Of a stretch of 64,000 nt of DNA, positions 1 through 10,940 are shown piece by piece. The first letter of the stretch is position 1; every line of letters starts with the position of its first letter. A program made the position numbers and the translations under genes. The notes beneath the pieces are model-generated. The model was not told where the DNA came from and did no database searches. It was given only the letters and a program-made list of their open reading frames with translations. The stretch spans positions 15,553,485-15,617,484 of the forward strand of contig NC_088296.1 in NCBI RefSeq assembly GCF_032854445.1. Direction: 5' to 3'. This stretch comes from Liolophura sinensis (lineage: Eukaryota > Mollusca > Polyplacophora > Chitonida > Chitonidae).

Positions 1-169
1 AGTGTATATCTTTTGGGGGGATTTTCCATTCCCTCCACCCCCCCCCCCCTCCCCAATGTTTTAAATTAAATTCTCCAACCCTGTTTTACTAGTTTTACTA
101 ACTCGGACTTTAGATTTGGTAAAATATTTTCAACAACGGGTGCGCCCAAATCAACGTCATCGCGCGTTC

Positions 170-430
170 CATTTAGAAACCTGATGCAGTTACCTGCCCT
201 TGACAAATATATCGAGGCTGTGAGCACCATGGATGGGTATGGGCATTACAAAGAAATCTCGAGCACGTGTGGCCTGAGAAATGACGGATCAATTTCCGAT
301 AATAGACAGAGGAAAAGATAAGGACCAGAGATGTTTGCATATATAAGATCCTGGAGACGTATTTGATGGGTATTTTTTGTGTCAAATGCCGTGACAAACT
401 GTCAAAGCAACTGCATCAGGTTTTTAAATG
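170..430. mobile_element. MITE-like element with 22-bp terminal inverted repeats
   Basis: Left end CATTTAGAAACCTGATGCAG and right end, read on the other strand, CATTTAAAAACCTGATGCAG; 21 of 22 bases match once the final TT is included. Total length 261 bp with no coding potential inside, which is the form of a non-autonomous DNA transposon. I see no second copy in this window and no clear target-site duplication. Confidence 0.6.
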
Positions 431-1164
431 GGCCCACACAAAGTCTTGCCAAGCCTAATGTGAGAGGCTATTTTTTATTCAATCAAAAGAAAAAAAATTA
501 AAACGAGGTATATTGGCAAACAAACAAAGGCAATCATGAATTTCTGCACATGTGGAATTTTTTTGTTTGTGTTTCCCCGTTTTCCTAATACTCTGGGTGA
601 ATCTCCCAGTATTGACATACACCAGTCACATTGGATACGAGTGTAATATAGCTTTCAACTAAAGCTGACTTACATACACAAATCCAGCCTCTTGCACACA
701 CACACACACACATACACAGTTTCAATACAAATCCTTTGCACATAGTTTTCTTTTATAAGCAATGAGAAGAAATCTGTTCATACAGGACATATATCTGACT
801 CAATACCACAAAATGTAAATCCAGGACATATGACCTTCAGAAACATCTGTCCTCATTAAAAATCTAATATGAGACACACGCAAATCTATGATATGAAGCT
901 GAGTATTTTCCCTGCAACAACAAAATCTAAAACTTATTATCGAGTAAAATGGATTTTCCCTTGACTTCTACCAAGGGAAGTAACTCTTGTAATCCGAGGA
1001 ATAGCAGCGCCCTGTATAAAACAGAGCAACATCAACAGATATGTGGATGGGTGGAAGCCTGCAGTTAAGAAGTGTCCATTCCCTTTGCAAACGGATTAGA
1101 AACCAACCCGTCTCATTCTTGTCAATGGAAAAACCAGGTTCTAATACAACATATCTTATTAACA
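431..1164. other. 3' UTR / downstream flank of MIF4G gene
   Basis: AT-rich, with a (CA)n microsatellite at 694-716. An open frame on the minus strand over 968-1402 crosses the exon 5 splice site in another frame and is not a gene. Confidence 0.5.
474..479 (-). terminator. Candidate polyadenylation signal of the MIF4G gene
   Basis: AATAAA on the minus strand, about 690 bp past the stop codon, and the first canonical hexamer I see downstream. It would give a 3' UTR of about 0.7 kb. No cleavage site can be shown. Confidence 0.3.
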
Positions 1165-1297
1165 TCAGGAATCCTGTAACAAAGATTCTGAAAACAGATC
1201 TGCATAAAAATTTGACGTGGCTGTGGAAAGTGGTTGCCATTTGTTGTACCAGGTCTCCAGAAGCTCTAAGAGCATACAGCGCACCCTGGCAGAAGTC
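1165..1297 (-). CDS. MIF4G gene exon 5, C-terminus and stop (residues 219-262)
   Basis: Acceptor TTTCAG at 1303-1298. Reads TSARVRCMLLELLETWYNKW, then QPLSTATSNFYADLF and ends LLQDS with TGA at 1167-1165. The LLE-hydrophobic-E...W pattern is the final helix of MIF4GD/CTIF proteins. It is too short and in the wrong frame to stand out as a long ORF. Confidence 0.85.
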
Positions 1298-4200
1298 CTG
1301 AAACATAGATAAGGGTAGATAACTCTCTGACCTATAACGCACTGATAATAATAAATCTAAACTGACATTTATGCCTGATTCATTTTTCGGTCGACTTTTC
1401 ATTTCTATTTACCTGCTGTTTTCATCTTTTCAAATTCTATCCGAAGCAGGTACTGTGTATGTGTATCTTAATTCCATAAGAGAAAATGGTGTTGCTAAAA
1501 GACTAAAAGAAACTGCAGGTTTGTAAGTAAAAACTTTATAAAGTAAATTTTATACTGATTTAATATTGTGAAATTGTTTTTAAAATTTATACCTCCCTCT
1601 CCAAAAATGAATGGTTAGACAAGTCTAGAAGAACACTCTGCACTTCGACATAAAACTGAAAAAAAACCTCACTCAGAACAAACAACCAATGAACTCACTT
1701 GTGCGAGACAATGGCCTGGCGGACTTTCTGCATCAGTTTGAGCATTTCCTGTGGCGTCTTTTCCTCAAGCAGCTTCCCATGACACTGTAACTGTAAGACA
1801 GATAATCTGAATGACTAAGTCAAAGATGAATTGAGTGATTTCTCCTTAAATCCATTCATTGATTCCACACATCTCATGAATCAGAGATCAAAATTTAAAG
1901 GAGAAGAAAAATTTTAAAAATGGCACTATAGGCTGAAAAGAGCACATTTTTTTCTATCTGGTGGTGCCTGCTGTATAATTTTATGATTTTTCCAGCCATT
2001 GTGTCGTTAAAACTGCCGGCTTGTTTGTGTAAACTCGGAACCTACGGCCAAGATCCCGGCTTCCCAATTGTCAAGTGGAAATCACCGAAGCAATGCCAAG
2101 TACCGGCGGTTGGCAGGTCACGTACATTTTCTGCCAGATATGTAGGACCTGCAGTTCGGCGGTTTCCAACGGAAATTCTCCTCCTAACACAGAAGACCTC
2201 AGGACTAGTTCTTAGGCAAAATGGAGACGCCAACAACAGACTTTGGCACTGAATTTATTGATAATTTATCAACTTGAGGTACATATTAGAATTTTTTATG
2301 GCATGTACATGCAAGGAAATGCATACTCTTTTCAATGGTATTTGTTTGGTATTTAAATTTTCTTCTCCTTTAATTTAGTATATAAACAAAATGCAGAACT
2401 TCAACTTCAATTGATTTTAGATTTTGGTGTCTGCCTGTTTTGATTAATATTATTTTACCGCTGGCACAGACAAGGAGTTCTCTGAAAATGTACTATGCAT
2501 GAAATGTAATTTTGTCTCATCCCAACCCCTCCACCACCAAAATAAAACTTGGAGGCAAATAAATGCCAGTAAAATTACTTTCGTTGCTGAAACTTCCATT
2601 TTTCATGTAAGACATACATCTACGTTCAAAACAAGTCCCTTTTTATAATTAAACACCAACAGACCTCTCAGAATCAGCCAAACATATCCACCTAGTCATG
2701 AACCAAAAGCATTGCACCCGGAAGTGTTTAGGCGTGCTTTGAGGTGAACCTTACTTACGCGGACTTTGAGAATAAACCCACCTTTTTGACCATGTGAATA
2801 CTTTCACCTCTCAGTGTAGTTTTACCTTGGATCATGACTGATTGTCACTACAGTATACACGTCTGAATAGACCAATATTTATTTGTTTATTTGATTGGTG
2901 TTTTACATCGTACTCAAGAACCAGCATTATGGTGGGTGGAAACCGGGCAGAGCCAGGGGAAAACCCACGAACACCCGCAGGTTGCTGGAAAACCTTCCCA
3001 CTTATGTCCGGAGAGGAAGCCAGCTTGAGCTGGAATTGAACTCACAGCGGCTGCATTGGTGATAGACCAATAATGACATAAGACTTCCACCTAAATGTAT
3101 TCCACCTAAATGTATTCCTCCTAAATGTATTCCACCTGAATGTATTCCTCCTAAATGTATTCCACCTAAATGTATTCCATCTAAATGTACTCCACCTGAA
3201 TGTATTCCACCTAAATGTATTCCACCTAAATGTATTCCTCCTGAATGTATTCCACCTAAATGTATTCCACCTAAATGTATTCCTCCTAAATGTATTCCTC
3301 CTAAATGTATTCCACCTAAATGTATTCCTCCTAGATGTACTCCGCCTAAATGTATTCCACCTCAATGTATTCCTCCTAAATGTATTGCTCTTGAATGTAT
3401 TCCTCCTAAATGTACTCCACCTAAATGTATTCCATCTAAATGTACTCCACCTAACTGTACTCCACCTAAATGTGTTCCTCTTAAATGTATTCCACCTAAA
3501 TGCATTCCTCCTAAATGTATTCCACCTAAATGTATTCCACCTAAATGTATTCCTCCTAAATGTGTTCCTCCTAAATGTATTCCTCCTAAATGTATTCTAC
3601 CTCAGTCTGTGACTCTGCTTACCAGCTGGGCATTTAAACCAGCAATCTCTGGATTTGTAGTCCACACTTTCACCAACAGCCTAAAGGGAAATTCATTCCA
3701 GCCTAAGGACAGACAGCTCTTAAATTGCACTGTAGAACATTCTTCCCCAGCTTTCCTGGCCACACAACTTCCCAGGATAAGAGAATAGAAATTACACTAC
3801 AGGCAAATTCCCTCCAGCCCAGAGGTAGATCATGCCTGTAATGCCCTTCACAGAGGGTGTGTTTTCACCTCTTGAATTCTTACCGCTCTTTGTTTTTGAA
3901 AGCAAGTCATTTGGCACAGTGCACAAAATGACTAATAGGACAGTTTTGTGTAAGTGTAAAAATGTCCCATCCATCGGACACATTATCATTAATGCCTGTT
4001 CTTCGGCCATCTTTAGTTTTGCATCGTTAAATCTCTTAGTCTCTCTTTGGACCCAAGTAATCCTCTTTTAATGGTGATTCTCCAACAACAACAACAATTT
4101 TTGAGCGTCATTCACCTTAGCTATGATAATCTGACAAAACACTGTTTATTGTATTATTTTTATATTAATAAAAAAATAATATTTATTTTTATATTAATAA

Positions 4201-7108
4201 AAAAATAATATTTATTTTATTTTAGACGGCACTAAACAACAGGAATGAAAACGACAATACTTGTTGCAAGTAGAAAGCAGAAAGACAGATAACTCACAGT
4301 TTTATACCTGATATACAAGACACTCTATCTCCTCTTCCTGGCCATCCGTAGCGATGGCGTCCAGACATTGGAACACCGGCGTAGTCAGCACCAACATAGG
4401 CTCCCCGTTCGCTAGACGCACCGTGCCGAATGTCTGACACAAAAATGCCACCAAAGACAGGAATTTCTCATTAGACGATTCACGCAGTTTGTCTTTTTCT
4501 ACAAATAAACAAGACACTTCTCATAAGGTCTACTGTATGCGTTCATAAAATATGCAGATCTGCTTGTATCAGGTGTGGGAATAGCCAATCTGAGCGTTAA
4601 TAAAATATGCAGATCTGCTTGTATCAGGTGTGGGAATAGCCAATCTGAGCGTTAACAAAATATGAAGATCTGCTTGTACCAGGTGTGGGAATAGCCAATC
4701 TGAGTGTTAACAAAATATGCAGATCTGCTTGTATCAGGTGTGGGAATAGCCAATCTGAGCGTTAACAAAATATGCAGATCTGCTTGTATCAGGTGTGGGA
4801 ATAGCCAATCTGAGTGTTAACAAAATATGCAGATCTGCTTGTATCAGGTGTGGGAATAGCCAATCTGAGCGTTAATAAAATATGCAGATCTGCTTGTATC
4901 AGGTGTGGGAATAGCCAATCTGAGCGTTAACAAAATATGAAGATCTGCTTGTATCAGGTGTGGGAATAGCCAATCTGAGTGTTAACAAAATATGCAGATC
5001 TGCTTGTATCAGGTGTGGGAATAGCCAATCTGAGCGTTAACAAAATATGCAGATCTGCTTGTACCAGGTGTGGGAATAGCCAATCTCAGTGTTAACAAAA
5101 TATGCAGATCTGCTTGTATCAGGTGTGGGAATAGCCAATCTCAGTGTTAACAAAATATGCAGATCTGCTTGTATCAGGTGTGGGAATAGCCAATCTCAGT
5201 GTTAACAAAATATGCAGATCTGCTTGTATCAGGTGTGGGAATAGTCAATCTCAGTGTTAACAAAATATGCAGATCTGCTTGTATCAGGTGTGGGAATAGC
5301 CAATCTCAGTGTTAACAAAATATGCAGATCTGCTTGTATCAGGTGTGGGAATAGCCAATCTGAGCGTTAACAAAATATGCAGATCTGCTTGTATCAGGTG
5401 TGGGAATAGCCAATCTGAGTGTTAACAAAATATGCAGATCTGCTTGTATCAGGTGTGGGAATAGCCACATGGAATTTTTCGTCAACTTATCAGGGGGCCT
5501 CCGTGGCTCAGTTGGTTAGTGTGCTAGCGCAGCGTAATGACCCAGGAGCCTCTCACCAATGCGGTCGCTGTGAGTTCAAGTCAAGGTCATGCTGGCTTCC
5601 TCTTCCCCCTGCTCTGCCTGGTTTCCTCCCACCATAATGCCCGCTGCCGTTGTGTAAGTGAAATATTCTTGAAGACGGCGTAAGATACCAATAAAATAAA
5701 TCAAATAAATAAATCCACTTATCACCTTGCTTTATGAAGCGAAGTACAGAAAGGTGATTATCTGGAGAAAAATCTGGTTGGTTATACTTGTATATCACTT
5801 ACAGCTGAACAATATAAAATTTCTCACGAATTTTCAGCAACTTAGTATAGAAAAGGGATTCCCTGGATTTCTAGCCAGAGCTCTGCTATTTGAAAGTACC
5901 CTAATTCCTCAACCTTTTCGCATATGAAAGAGCAACTTTCAGTGCAATATATGAACATTTTAATTTGATTTTGGAGACAAAACTACATTGGTTGGATTGG
6001 CCAATTTTCAAGCTTCACAAAAAAAGTGTAATTTTATCAGTCTACATAGAATCATGTCCTCAGAATATGCCTGAATGAACACCTTGCAAACTTGCTCAAA
6101 GGTTGGAGAACAACAATGGACACTACTGCCGTTCCACTCTTTTTCATTCACCTAGAAAGTCTTTCTGCATTAGGGAAAGAAACGACGTCCTCAACTTCAT
6201 TCCGTCCACATCGATATTCTGCAGAGCATTGATCAGCTTTCCAGCCGGCACAGCAAAGTCTCTGTCTTTGAGGCACATACCATAGATCAGATTCGCTATC
6301 TCGCCCATGTGAACCTCAGTCTGGATGTACTGTTTAATCAGGTCACATGACGGCAGGATTTGGTCGTCATCTGGCTCAATGTCCAGTCTCCTTATGGACT
6401 GAGTTATTTCCTGAAGAGTCACCGCTGAACCGTTTTCATGCTAAAAAAAAAACACACACACACACATGGCAAAAAACTCAATCTGGTTCATTCAATAATT
6501 TGAGTAGTGTTTTACAATGTACCAAAGAATATTCAGATTGCAGTTGGTGAAAAACAAATACAGACAGATATATTGCTCAATATAAAGGCACTTCCCAAGC
6601 CAAATGCTCCTAAATTTTTTTGTCTGGCTGCTGAAAAACCTTCTGTTGGCCTTTTAATTCCATATCCCAAGGAGCCATATTGTGTATCATCCAAATAACC
6701 TGCACACAAGTATGAAACAGACATTTCAAGCCACAAAATGTTTTCAGGTATCTTTTAGAGGATAGAAAAATACAAATTGAGCACGTTGATTTTCTTTTAC
6801 CTGGACGTTCTGTAACAAAACAAAAGACTTCATGTGTAGATCTGGATTGTAAAATGAACACAGGACATGGAATACTTAGTACTGACAACGCCATAAAAGG
6901 CCCAATTTTCGTGACTCTATATGACACCTGACGACAGTCATCACCATTCAGCAATTTAACCGCCACCCTCAGTGATAGATCAGCAACATAATGAGCTTTT
7001 GTTTAAAAGATATTTTACACATACATTTGCTGACTCTTTAACTCCTGGTTTTGCCACGCTTGTCGCCACGAGCAATCCTCGTCCACGACCTCGGCCACGA
7101 GTCGCCAT
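1165..7108 (-). CDS. MIF4G-domain protein, CTIF/MIF4GD (SLIP1)-like; complete gene, five coding exons
   Basis: Exons in transcript order are 7108-7025, 6440-6152, 4498-4308, 1790-1699 and 1297-1165. They total 789 nt, 262 residues plus stop, with every join in frame (phases 0, 1, 0, 2). Residues 4-11 are an RGRGRGRG run. Residues about 38-255 form one MIF4G-type helical repeat domain. Landmarks are IYGMCLKDRDFAVPAGKL, FLSLVAFLCQTFGTVRLANG, EEEIECLVYQL, GKLLEEKTPQEML and LLELLETWYNKW, in the order and spacing I know from MIF4GD and the C-terminal half of CTIF. Family members bridge mRNA 5' or 3' end factors (CBP80 for CTIF, SLBP for MIF4GD) to translation initiation. The length (262) is near MIF4GD (222) and far below human CTIF (598), so it could represent the undivided ancestor. 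CTIF versus MIF4GD is unresolved; the neighbouring SMAD6/7 gene favours CTIF. The exon structure is read by eye without transcripts. Confidence 0.85.
1699..1790 (-). CDS. MIF4G gene exon 4 (residues 189-219)
   Basis: Acceptor TCTTACAG at 1798-1791; donor GTGAGT from 1698. Reads LQCHGKLLEEKTPQEMLKLM followed by QKVRQAIVSH, leaving two bases that complete K219 in exon 5. An alternative acceptor 6 bp downstream would drop LQ, but LQ matches the family (CLV.QL). Confidence 0.88.
1791..2873. other. MIF4G intron 3, 5'-distal part
   Basis: Intronic AT-rich sequence. Short open frames on both strands around 1983-2252 have no family resemblance that I recognise. No repeat is seen. Confidence 0.5.
2874..3070 (-). 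repeat. Molluscan SINE copy (antisense), broken by a minisatellite
   Basis: Starts with the reversed tail tttatttgtttatttgattg, then 'gtgttttacatcgtactcaag', then the GGTGGG-GGAAACCGGGCAGAGCC core and the B-box-side 'ggaattgaactcacagcggc'. Homology stops near 3065, just before the 15-bp array that begins at 3085. Confidence 0.75.
3085..3603. repeat. 15-bp minisatellite, about 35 copies
   Basis: Unit cctaaatgtattcca with frequent a/t swaps in the last triplet. Because the period is divisible by 3, both strands are open (LNVFH on plus, WNTFR on minus); neither is a gene. It lies in MIF4G intron 3, next to a SINE. Confidence 0.95.
3604..4307. other. Intron sequence next to MIF4G exon 3
   Basis: No gene seen. 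A 36-bp AT-only unit (atttttatattaataaaaa) is duplicated at about 4150-4215 and is partly self-complementary. Confidence 0.5.
4308..4498 (-). CDS. MIF4G gene exon 3 (residues 125-188)
   Basis: Acceptor TTTGTAG at 4505-4499; donor GTATAA from 4307. Reads EKDKLRESSNEKFLSLVAFL, then CQTFGTVRLANGEPM and ends EEEIECLVYQ. It aligns with the 'Y/FVTFICNIFDYLR' and 'EEVDCLVLQL' blocks of MIF4GD. Confidence 0.9.
4540..5467. repeat. 55-bp minisatellite, about 17 copies
   Basis: Each unit holds aaaatatgcagatctgcttg, then tatcaggtgtgggaatagcc and aatctgagcgtt. Copies are almost identical; differences are c/t and g/c changes in the last block, suggesting recent spread. It lies within MIF4G intron 2, only about 40 bp upstream (transcript sense) of the exon 3 acceptor. 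Confidence 0.95.
5493..5714 (+). mobile_element. Full-length tRNA-derived molluscan SINE
   Basis: The head gggggcctccgtggctcagt has a pol III A box (tggctcagttgg, 5504-5515) and a B box (gttcaagtc plus flank, 5574-5582). The body has ggtttcctcccaccataatg and attcttgaagacggcgtaag, followed by an (aaat)n tail. It directly abuts the 55-bp array and is the best complete copy in the window. Confidence 0.85.
5903..6110. mobile_element. MITE family A, copy 1
   Basis: About 208 bp. Left end aattcctcaaccttttcgca; right end tgctcaaaggttggagaa, an imperfect inverse of the left. Interior blocks 'gattttggagacaaaactac' and 'cagaatatgcctgaatgaac' recur in the other four copies. It lies in MIF4G intron 2, 42 bp from exon 2. 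Confidence 0.7.
6152..6440 (-). CDS. MIF4G gene exon 2 (residues 29-125)
   Basis: The exon begins after a pyrimidine-rich T10-AG acceptor at 6442-6441 and reads HENGSAVTLQEITQSIRRLD. It continues through GEIANLIYGMCLKDRDFAVP to QKDFL, with donor GTGAAT at 6151. One base is left over and joins exon 3 to give E125. It codes the first helices of the MIF4G domain. Confidence 0.88.
6441..7024. other. MIF4G intron 1
   Basis: Begins (transcript 5' side) with the GTATGT donor and ends with a T-rich acceptor. It contains a short (CA)n run at 6452-6466. The minus-strand open frame at 6610-6966 has no recognisable features. Confidence 0.55.
7025..7108 (-). CDS. MIF4G gene exon 1 (residues 1-28)
   Basis: The ATG at 7108-7106 has A at -3 and G at +4, a strong start context. 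It reads MATRGRGRGRGLLVATSV and continues to ...KESAN, then a GTATGT donor at 7024. Phase 0 matches the phase-0 start of exon 2. RG repeats are common RNA-binding or arginine-methylated tails. This exon rests on context and phase, not homology, so it is less certain than exons 2-5. Confidence 0.65.
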
Positions 7109-7483
7109 GCTTGTTTTGAGAAAATGTTGGGGTTGGGGGGAGAGGGCGGGTGCCTTGAGGGAAGATAACTCTCAGAGCAAATTAAGATCGCCATTTATCA
7201 CACGCGATTACTTCCCTTTGGCTAATCATTGATTGTGTAGTACCGGTACTTGCTGTTGGGCAGTGAATGTAAATGAAATGGGTCAGTTCGTACAGTAGGC
7301 CCGTTCATTCAGCTTAGTATGCATGTAAAAACAAGATTTGTGCCTAATAACTCCCTAATAATTCCCTAATTTGCATACGCAGTACAGAATTGTCACTTAG
7401 GTCCTCTACTAGACATACTTGTAAATCGCCAGCTCCGAGGAACAACGTCGACGTTTACCAGTAATTTCAAAGAACTAACTGTG
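7109..7483 (-). promoter_or_regulatory. 5' flank / probable promoter region of MIF4G gene
   Basis: This region lies directly upstream of the strong-context ATG. It includes a G-rich patch (7128-7150 on plus) and no clear TATA box. The call comes only from position; a 24-bp array starts immediately beyond. Confidence 0.3.
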
Positions 7484-7940
7484 ACAGGTACCATTGTCCA
7501 TACGGTAACCTGTACCACTGTCCATACGGTAACCTGTACCATTCTCCATACGGTACGACTGCTTATCTGGTAACATGCACGACTGTCCATCTGGTAACAT
7601 GTACCATTGCCCATTTGGTAACATGTACCGATGTCCATCTGGTAATGTGCACCGCTGTCTATCTGGTAACATGTACCACTGTCCATCTGGTAACATGTAC
7701 CACTGCTTATCTGGTAACCTATACGTGCTCTACTATCCATCTGGTAACATGCAACACTGCCCATCTGGTAGCATGCACCACTGTCCATCTAGTGGCATGT
7801 ACCACTGTCCAGCTGGTAACCTGAACCACAGTCCATCTGGTAACCTATACGTGCACCACTATCCATCTGGTAACATGCACCACTCTGTATCTGGTAACAT
7901 GTACCACCGTCCATCTGGTAATATGCACTACTGTCCATAC
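7484..7940. repeat. 24-bp minisatellite, about 19 copies
   Basis: Unit ccatctggtaacatgtacca plus ctgt, with variable positions. On plus it reads as GNMYHCPS octapeptides and on minus as MDSGTCYQ-like octapeptides. Both follow from a period of 24 and neither looks like a gene. Confidence 0.9.
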
Positions 7941-9420
7941 GATATTTTATTTATTTATTTATTTATTTGATTGCAGTTTGACGTCACACTCAGTAATCTT
8001 TCACACAAATGGTAAGAGATAAGTGGTTTTGCACGAACATTAGATTGCGCAAGCGTGCTTCTACTTCGGAGTCGTCAGCAGATTATTGTCAAGGTCCATG
8101 GATCGGAAGATCCTGGGAACCTACAAATTTTCAGCGGTTGCTATTGTAACCAGTTTGCCATTTTCCCTGCATTTCAAGTATATAATAGCAATGTACTTGT
8201 TCCGGCGTATAACTATAATGACTTCAACTGAGCTCTTTCTGCAAATAACGTCTGTAGCAAAGCAGACAATATTTTGAATCATTTTAAACTCAGGTCCAGG
8301 TGGATATAGTTGTCAAAATAAATAACACCTCAATGTCATCATGTTTCTGATTAACAAAAGGATGTGTTTATATAATAATGTATATATAATGCAAATATAA
8401 TCCTATTTTCATGTCATTTAAAACATGAATTAACCCTGAAATTGGGTTAAATCCACAAAAAGTCACTGATCAAATCTCGTGAGTTCCTGCATCAGTCGTG
8501 TAGCAATGAGTATACATTTCACGCCTAACTCGGGTCCAAGCTGGGCTGACCGAGCGTTGCTCACTTGCAATGCACCAAAAGCATAACACTTCACCACATT
8601 ACATATGCCCACAAAGCCTCATTGCAAAGGCGGTAAACAACAGACAGCTTCGGCATAAATTTCTTCAGGTGGGAAGGCTTCCAAGTTGTATACCTTGTTA
8701 TATTCCAGCCTTTTTAACCGGAGTAAGGAAAGTGAAAAAAACTTATTGGGCACAGCGTAAAACTATACATTAAGAAATGTCAAACACTAATGTTTCAAAT
8801 AGCTGTTTCTGGACCAAAGATCATATATGTCCAATAAAGTTTTAATTGCCTTTACAAGCAATGTCGTTCCTCAGACGTGCCCTGTATGCGAAAACGAGGT
8901 TACTTGCATTAATTATCCCCAATGTCCAATGGGCTGTATTATCCTAGTGGTACATATATTTTTTAAAGGGTGACGACATCTGGCGTATTACCGCACCCTA
9001 GAGGCCAAAGCCCGTGTCTCCTTCATTGATTAAAGCTAATTGAAATGATTAATTAACGGAAAGTGAAAGCCGGCGCCATGGGAAAGACATCATGCAGACA
9101 TTTCACGTGACGGGTTGTGCAGTACCGATTAACAGGGGTGCGCTCCGTTCGTTGCGCAGGCGCAATGGTCTCTTCAACTCAAACCACTGGCTCTTGACCA
9201 ATGAGGTTAGATGTTCGAACTCAGCTTCCTTCTCGATTGGCTGGAATTTAAACGTTAATTTACGTTGTTACATCCTAGTACAGGATCGACCATCAGGCTG
9301 CATTGGGGCTACAGTGATTCAGGCTACAATCAGTGAAGGCAAAGAACATACTAGCCTGAAGCACATGTCAGATAAAAAAATCATTAAGTATTTTCCGAGA
9401 AATTAGTTGGATTTATTTTC
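7941..9420. other. Intergenic, no gene recognised
   Basis: Starts with a (TTTA)n run at 7949-7970 next to gattgcagtttgacgtcaca, a possible SINE-tail remnant. A GC-richer patch surrounds 9065-9170. Short open frames (8570-8773, 9092-9406) show no family signal. Confidence 0.45.
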
Positions 9421-9424
9421 TTAG

Positions 9425-9722
9425 AATATTTTGCGACCTAGTAAAATGCCCTTAAAACTTTGGAAGTTAGTGTGGCCTTTTCTGACCATATTGGGACAAG
9501 TGATGTCACTTCGGCTTTTTGACACTTGACACACATACACTGCTATATTTCATCATTCAAAATCCATTTTCATTCAGAGCTATGAATGCATTCATCAATT
9601 GGACCTTGATAGAAACTACTCCAAGACAAAAATATTGCTGTGACGTCACTGATACCTTCTGGGTCCTAACAGACCACCATAGAATCAAATGTTTTAAACG
9701 CATTTTAGTCAGTTAGAAACAT
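9425..9722. mobile_element. MITE family B (CRE-bearing), copy 1
   Basis: Left end gacctagtaaaatgccctta; right end, reversed, tctaactgactaaaatgcgt: imperfect inverted repeats. Interior blocks ttctgaccatattgggacaa and ggaccttgatagaaact recur at 26288-26535. Contains TGACGTCA at 9641-9648. Confidence 0.65.
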
Positions 9723-9814
9723 TCGTAAAAATATAATTCACACCAGTCTTCTCCACAGTGATCAATTGTCTTTCATCTGATAAATATCGCTTGGCGTTCA
9801 ACGTGATGGGGATA

Positions 9815-10060
9815 GTGCAACGATTGATTGACCTGTCTCAGTATAATGGCTCGGGCGGGGCGGCTTACTTGCCTTCGGTAAAGCGTCTCAATGAAGAAGT
9901 ACTACTTAAAGGACGGTGGAAATCCGTCCTGCAACAAGGTGGCACATTACATGGACTCTAAGAATTCCTTCGCCGTCATACGACTGAAAAATTGTTAAGT
10001 AAGACGTTAAACACCAAGCACTCACTCACTCACTCTCTCACTCACTCACTCACTCACTCA
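9815..10060 (+). repeat. Dispersed molluscan repeat ending in (CACT)n
   Basis: Shares gcttacttgccttcggtaa, ggtggaaatccgtcctgcaa and the 'aagtaagacgttaaacacc' end with 55262-55500, followed by (ctca)n. Non-coding; probably a SINE-like element. Confidence 0.75.
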
Positions 10061-10392
10061 TCTGATACTTACTTTATTTTCTTTGCCTTTAATATTTTAT
10101 ATGGTCATCTTGTTGTATCTAAATTACACCATTACAACTTTTCACACGGTTGTTCGCAAAAGGTGTTCAGAAAAGGTGCTGAAAAATTGGTGTTGAAGAA
10201 GATAACTGAAAGTCGGTAACGCAGCAGGCCTATATAGGTCCGTTCTGATCACCATTTAAAGATGTTGGCTTCAACTCCCTTTTTCTCTGTTAGTTAACAT
10301 ACGCTATTTGTATGACTGGGAACCACTCCTCTTTCTTTTGTATTGTGTGTATACATACGCTTACATGTATATATACCAAACAAACCTTTTAT

Positions 10393-10506
10393 AGGGCCTC
10401 CGTGGCCGAAGTGGTCAGCGTGCCAGTGTGGAGCAAAAATCCAGGAGCCTCTAACTCAAGAAAATATTCTTGAGTATGGAGTAAAAAACCATTCAAATAA
10501 ATAAAT
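10393..10506 (+). repeat. Internally deleted copy of the tRNA-derived SINE
   Basis: Head agggcctccgtggccgaagt jumps from 'aggagcctctaactcaag' to the tail 'aatattcttgagtatggag' with (aaat)n. The middle 100 bp or so is missing. Confidence 0.7.
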
Positions 10507-10689
10507 CAGACAAACCCTCATGATTTAAAGCGCTATACACAATCTAGAAAAAATTGGTTTCGAACCTGAAAGTTTATTGTTAAGATACAGTTGTTGAAAA
10601 ATCTTTTAAAACTTAAAAGCAAATTAAACAGAAAAATGAAGTATATATCAGATTATAGACAATGGAACACTGTCTAGGAAAACAGTTCG

Positions 10690-10900
10690 ATTTATTTTTT
10701 TATTTAGTTTTGCAAAAAGTAAAATGGTTTTAAATCATTCAATTCTACGGTGGTCTGTGGTGACTCAGAGGGTATCAGTGACGTCACATCCAGAATCTAT
10801 GGTGGTCTGTGGTGACTCAGAGGGTATCAGTGACGTCACATCCAGAATCCACGGTGGTCTGTGAGGACTGAGAAGGTATCAATGACGTCAGATCCATAGC
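10690..10900. mobile_element. MITE family B, copy 2, with internal 58-bp tandem expansion
   Basis: Left part 'aaaaagtaaaatggttttaa' matches the family end. The interior block holding ggtatcagtgacgtcacatc is then repeated about 2.5 times with a 58-bp period (10744-10890). TGACGTCA occurs at 10779, 10837 and 10883. Confidence 0.6.
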
Positions 10901-10940
10901 TTTGCCTGAAATAGTTCGTTTCATGATCCATTCGGTGAAT

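Noticed and set aside
968-1402. 144-residue minus frame
   Set aside because: It crosses the acceptor of MIF4G exon 5 in another frame; the true frame is the one joining exon 4.
7393-7970. Cysteine- and tyrosine-rich octapeptide-repeat proteins on both strands
   Set aside because: 24-bp minisatellite; both strands open, with no signal peptide or splice structure.
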